Shown piece by piece: positions 59,998 to 64,000 of a DNA stretch of 64,000 nucleotides (position 1 is its first letter; the number at the start of each line of letters is the position of its first letter). Origin of the DNA: Larix kaempferi (lineage: Eukaryota; Streptophyta; Pinopsida; Pinales; Pinaceae); assembly GCA_027924585.1 (NCBI GenBank), contig BSBM01000461.1:6802501-6866500 (forward strand). Reading direction: 5' to 3'. The notes under the pieces are model-generated. The model ran no database searches. It saw only the letters and a list, made by a program, of their open reading frames with translations, and was not told the origin of the DNA. The position numbers were made by a program, and so were the translations under genes.

Positions 59998-61840
59998 ATG
60001 GATCTAAAAATCACTTCTTCCAACTATGTCAAATGGAAAGCTAAGATGGCTCTCTTCATGAGTTCCAAGAGCTTCACCGGGATACTAAATGGAAATATGG
60101 TCAAACCACTCAGTGCAATAGAGAAATCCAAGTACTTGGATAGGATTGATGAAGCAGTAGGCTTACTTTTTCTCTCAATTTATGAAGATCTTCACTTCCA
60201 TGTCATCGATCTAACATCTCAAAAATAGGTTTGGGACAAGCTTGAATCCCTCTTTGGACAGAAAGATGATCTGAAAGCTCATAAATTGGAGAATGGACTC
60301 ATCTCCTTGAGTCCTAAAAGCTTCGAATCCATCAATGCATTCTTAACCAAGTTCAAAATCTTGATTTCTCTGTTGAAGAGATATGATATAGTGAAAGAAG
60401 ACAAACAACTCATTCTTTCCATTCTCTCCAAATTGGGGCCAAACTTATCAGTTTTTGTCTCCACATTTTTGTTAGCTAAGATGTCCATTCCAAAATGGAA
60501 GTTTCCCTCACTTGATGACTTCATCCAATCTCTTACATAGGAGGCGGTGAAGCTAATCTCCATGGGAATGATCAAACCAAAGTTGGATTCGACCCTTATA
60601 GCTGTTGAGGCCGAAAGAGCGAATGCAAAGGGAAAGCAAAAGTTTTCTGAAAAGAGAGTGAATGATACAAATCCAAAAGATGTTCCATATCAGTCAGATG
60701 GGGCTTCGAATTCAAAGAAGAACAAGCAATCTCAGAAAGAGAGATGCAAGTGCACATATTGTCATCGGGGATTTCATCCTGAGAGTTCTTGTATGAAGAA
60801 GACTATAGACTTGATGGCTTAGTTACTTGAGAAGAACAATCTCCATGTACCTGCATGTACAAGGAAGAAATATACTGATACTCAACCTTCTAGATCTGAG
60901 AACAAAGAGAGATGTCATTCCCTCATGACAAGTGCATCAACAGAATATTCATTCATCATAGATTCAGGAGCTTCAAGACATATGTCTTCCTCCAAAGATC
61001 TCTTCTCCAACTTCGAAGGCTCAGTTGGCCCTTCCATCAAGTTGGGAAATGATTTAGAAGTCTCCTCTCAGGGGATTGGAAGAATCAATCTTGACCATGG
61101 CTACTTTTCTGATGTGCTTTATGTTTCGTCTCTCACAGCAAATCCACTTTCAGTGTATCAAATGACTCATATTGGAGAGCCCAAAAGTGTGATATTTTAT
61201 CCAAATGAAGTTGATATACAAAACATGGTTTCAGGTGAAATCGTTGCAAAAGGAGTTGTAAATCACAACTCTAAACTGTATGATTTCTCACACTTCTTAC
61301 CTCTCTCAAAGCAATCAGCTCTCCATACTCATGCCAATGAAGAAAGCAGATTGTGGCATGAAAGATTTGGGTATCTTAACTTTCAGTACTTGCATGACAT
61401 GCATACAAAGGAGATGGTTGATGGGCTGCCCAAGATCAAGTTTTCCAAGGGAAACTGTCATGGTTGTTTGATGGGGAAGCATCTTGAGAAGAAATTTGAG
61501 AAGGGGAAGGCTAGGAGAGCCTCTCATCCTCTAGATCTCATCCATAGTGATGTGCCTGGTCCATTTCCAGATCTGTATCTAGACAAATCAAGGTATGTAC
61601 TCACTTTTATTGATGATTATTCTAGATTCAATTGGGTATATTTCCATAGATTGAAATCAAAAGTATTTGGATTCTTCAAGTTTTTCAAGTCTTCTGTAGA
61701 AAATTTTTCAAATAGGACGATAAAATCCATTCGCACTGATAATGGTGGTCAGTACATAAAGGGTATTTTCAAAAATTTTGTGCTGAAGAGGGAATTGAGA
61801 TGCAACACACTGTTCCCTATACACCACAGCATAATGTTGT
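59998..61840 (+). pseudogene. Gag-protease-integrase reading frame with three TAG stops
   Basis: One frame runs from ATG 59998. Gag includes NYVKWKAKMALFM and the zinc knuckle CTYCHRGFHPESSC (CX2CX4HX4C). The protease active site is FIIDSGASRHMS (about 60952). The pre-integrase region has LWHERFGYLN (the second His of HHCC is Tyr) and CHGCLMGKH. The integrase core has IHSDVPGP and RTDNGGQY. Stops at 60226, 60538 and 60820 are all TAG, and Gln fits the context at each. Near 61790-61840 a frameshift moves the protein to the next frame. Confidence 0.9.
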
Positions 61841-62663
61841 AGCTGAAAGGAAGAGCAGAACATTGAAAGAAATGGACACCTGCATGCTAAAGTCGAAAGG
61901 GTTGCATGCTAGTCTTTGGGAAAAAGCCATTAACTATGCCTCCTATCTTCAGAACAGATTCCCTCACAAAGGACTCGATGACATTACTCCTTTCGAAGCA
62001 TGGATGGGATACAAACCTAATGTATCTAATCTTAAATTGTTTGGATCCAGAGCATGGGCAAGGATTCCAACTGACAAAAGGAGAGCCCTTGATCCACAAA
62101 GCAGAGAGTTCATTATGGTGGGTTATGCATTGGATGCAAAGGCCTACAAGCTACTTGATCCTACTACCATGACCACATTCCTGGAAAGGAGTGTACAGTT
62201 TGAGGAGTGGCCTCTCCATGATACTCCTTATGTTGATCTAGATAGCTTTCCTACCACTCCTCCTTTGATTGATTATCAAGAGAGTGAAGCATCATCACAT
62301 GAGATTTCATATTCAGAATCTGAAGATGGAGATGATGATGAGCGAATGCTAGACCCAGATCCACGAGAACCTGAAGGTATAGCAACTGATGATGAAGATG
62401 AGATAATGGGAGATCCAGTTACACAAGAACTTGATGATCTCTCACCTGATGATCCTCCTCTTCCTCGATGGCAAATCATTACACTTCGATTTTCCTGTGA
62501 TTTGGTTGGTGATCCACATGATCAGAGAAGAACCAGATCATATTTCCAGAATGGAAGGTTTCATCCTTCTCACATTACTGATCCATTTCAAATTGATCGA
62601 TCCTTCTTCGGAAAAGAAGGACACTTGCCTCCTTATGGGGTGAGTGATGACATGCTACATTAG
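61800..62663 (+). pseudogene. Integrase C-terminal part and pol tail, shifted frame
   Basis: It reads YTPQHNVVAERKSRTLKEM (third catalytic residue Glu), PFEAWMGYKPNVSNLKLFG and a GYALDAKAYKLLDP block. An acidic linker and RWQIITLRFSCDLVGDP with QRRTRS follow, which normally precedes RT. Instead of RT it passes to GKEGHLPPYGVSDDML and stops at 62661. No YxDD or RNase H motif occurs before the 3' LTR. Confidence 0.9.
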
Positions 62664-62825
62664 CATCCTTCAGTCTATTTTAAGGGAGGGATTTCTTACC
62701 ACTGGGTTTTCCCTCTTTCCTCATTTATTATTTAGATTGTTGTACGGGGTGACCTTTGGTGTCAGTCACCAGGGCCCTATTTTTCAATTTTCAATTATCA
62801 CATCATAGTATAGCTTGACGGAGGG

Positions 62826-63605
62826 TGTTGGAATATTCTCACCATCATTTTTCAGATTTGCATGTATGCATGCATTTTTCATGCTTACAGTCATCTACAT
62901 GCATTTTCATGCAAATGAATGCATCCAGTCATCATCTTGGTGGTCCTCCCAGCACCTAGAGCCTATTTTCATCTCCCTAGAGTCTGTCTTCAGCCCCCGG
63001 TAGCCCTCCTACCTACCTGATGCGCCTTATTTGACTCTCCTGCATGACATGTGCACCTTTTCTTACCTACCACAAGTTATCATTCAGTTAGAGAGCCTTA
63101 TCTCACCTACCAGGAGTCTGACAGTCAGTTAGAGCATTGATTGAGCATTTCTTCCACTAATTGCTCATGCTAACTGCCTGTAGCTCCTAGTTAGCTAGTT
63201 CTGGAGTGCCACTTGATCTTCTGACAGCCTCATGCGCCCTCCTTGGAGTCTCCATCCCCTGGTTTGTGCCTAGATGGCTCTATTAGACTCAGTTAGACTC
63301 ACTTAAATGACTATTACCATTTATGACTGATACTTCTGACTGGGTGATGTCTCCAATGTTATCCAAGCTAGACTTTGACCATGATTTGAATGACCTCCTT
63401 GGTTAATTCGAACTCTCTACACAATTACTATATTATTGTATTCATTATTCACAGTGCCAGCTCACAGCTGATGTATGATACTGATATTCTCCATTTTCTG
63501 TGTTCACGAGTGATTATTGAGTGATTTCTTCTCTTCTTCTTTGCACTTCTTGAGAGTTTGTGTGAGGCTTGTTACAGTTGTCTGATCCTACTGCAGATTA
63601 TCACA
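62826..63605 (+). repeat. 3' LTR of the RT-less Copia element
   Basis: 780 bp, same ends as the 5' LTR. It is preceded by a weak purine tract (GACGGAGGG, 62817-62825). Confidence 0.95.
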
Positions 63606-63836
63606 ATAATAAAATAAGAGTTCTAAATTTTGGAGGGGAAAAATAAAAAACTACTTTTTCTTATTGTATTTTTGACATATTGCCTTATCACTTTACCCAA
63701 ATTTCAAATTTGGGCACTCGTTAGATGTAGAATTTAATTCCACATCTAATGCATACCAACATGGCATAATTTTGAGGCACCCACAACATGAAAAATGAAA
63801 CAAATCAACAAAATAAGTGTTTTAATACATACCAAG

Positions 63837-63996
63837 CTAGATCCATCTAAACTATGGATCTACCATGATCCGGGAGGGATCAAATCCCTCTTGGTGCAAA
63901 CCTTTCCAACAAGAGAGTGACATTAAAAAAGGTTGGCACCAAGAAGGATTTGATCCCTCTTAGTGCATGGTAGATCTAGAGTTTAGATGGATCTAG
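63837..63996. repeat. Long hairpin, about 66-bp arms
   Basis: The left arm (63837-63903, CTAGATCCATCTAAACTATG onward) pairs with the right arm (63931-63996), with about ten mismatches and a 27-nt loop. GGATCAAATCC(C/T)TCTTGGTGC is in both arms. It could be a MITE-like foldback element or a small-RNA-producing hairpin. The window ends four bases later, so flanks cannot be checked. Confidence 0.85.
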
Positions 63997-64000
63997 GATG

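Larger units (their letters stand above)
58894..63605 (+). mobile_element. Copia element, 4712 bp, TSD ATAAT, without RT/RNase H
   Basis: The LTRs (58894-59679 and 62826-63605) both run TGTTGGAATATTCTCACC...GATTATCACA and are flanked by ATAAT (58889-58893 and 63606-63610). A PBS directly follows the 5' LTR. The inside encodes gag, protease and integrase, then a short tail, and goes straight to the 3' LTR. The whole RT-RNase H region is absent. The LTRs differ at roughly 65-70 positions plus a 6-bp indel by eye (about 8-9%), so it is an old insertion. Confidence 0.95.

Noticed and set aside
1-64000. Search for tRNA, rRNA, organelle insertions or bacterial-type genes
   Set aside because: No cloverleaf with conserved boxes, rRNA core or organelle gene sequence was noticed by eye. 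A dedicated covariance-model scan was not possible.

Overview
The window looks like nuclear DNA of a seed plant, most likely a gymnosperm and perhaps a conifer. The reasons are AT-rich sequence with GT-AG introns, a plant-specific F-box/kelch gene, plant fatty acyl-CoA reductase and NO VEIN-like fragments, and long stretches of Copia, hAT, satellite and anonymous sequence around very few genes. The gymnosperm assignment is an inference from gene sparsity and resemblance to family members known to me; no search was run.

Layout, left to right. 212-3426 (+): a decayed multi-exon gene of an unrecognised family with transposase-like motifs. 3471-9770: a microsatellite, then two tandem satellite blocks of about 358 bp period (3694-4984 and 7516-9770) enclosing broken pieces of a NO VEIN-like gene (4985-7515). 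11011-13214 (-): an unrecognised seven-exon gene with every intron in phase 0, holding three in-frame stops; a palindrome-rich block at 15269-15345 lies in its probable upstream region. 16400-18480: a broken Copia RT/RNase H fragment with the start of its 3' LTR. 18450-19600: retroelement gag-like debris. 23098-26484: a nearly intact hAT transposon with an 8-bp target duplication and clustered subterminal repeats.

31467-32112 (-): the first two exons of a plastid-type fatty acyl-CoA reductase. 33690-34748 (+): the only clearly intact host gene, an F-box/kelch protein of the KFB/KMD kind. The two diverge from about 1.6 kb of shared upstream DNA. 39103-56985: an old reverse-oriented Copia element. 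A young 7.66-kb Copia element (41598-49253, TSD AAAAG) is nested inside its RNase H codons, and a 2.58-kb probable solo LTR (54323-56905) is nested inside its 5' LTR. 58894-63605: a complete Copia structure (LTRs, PBS, TSD ATAAT) that encodes gag, protease and integrase but no reverse transcriptase. 63837-63996: a long hairpin at the window edge.

There is no operon-like cooperation here. The window is mostly a record of insertion, nesting, satellite growth and decay. The most unusual signals are these: in-frame stops in two Copia elements that are all TAG, mostly where Gln (CAG) is expected; three related 358-bp satellite types interrupted by a gene fragment at nearly the same monomer phase; two decayed multi-exon genes of unrecognised families; and a young Copia element carrying 2 kb of stacked tandem arrays but no gag, protease or integrase.
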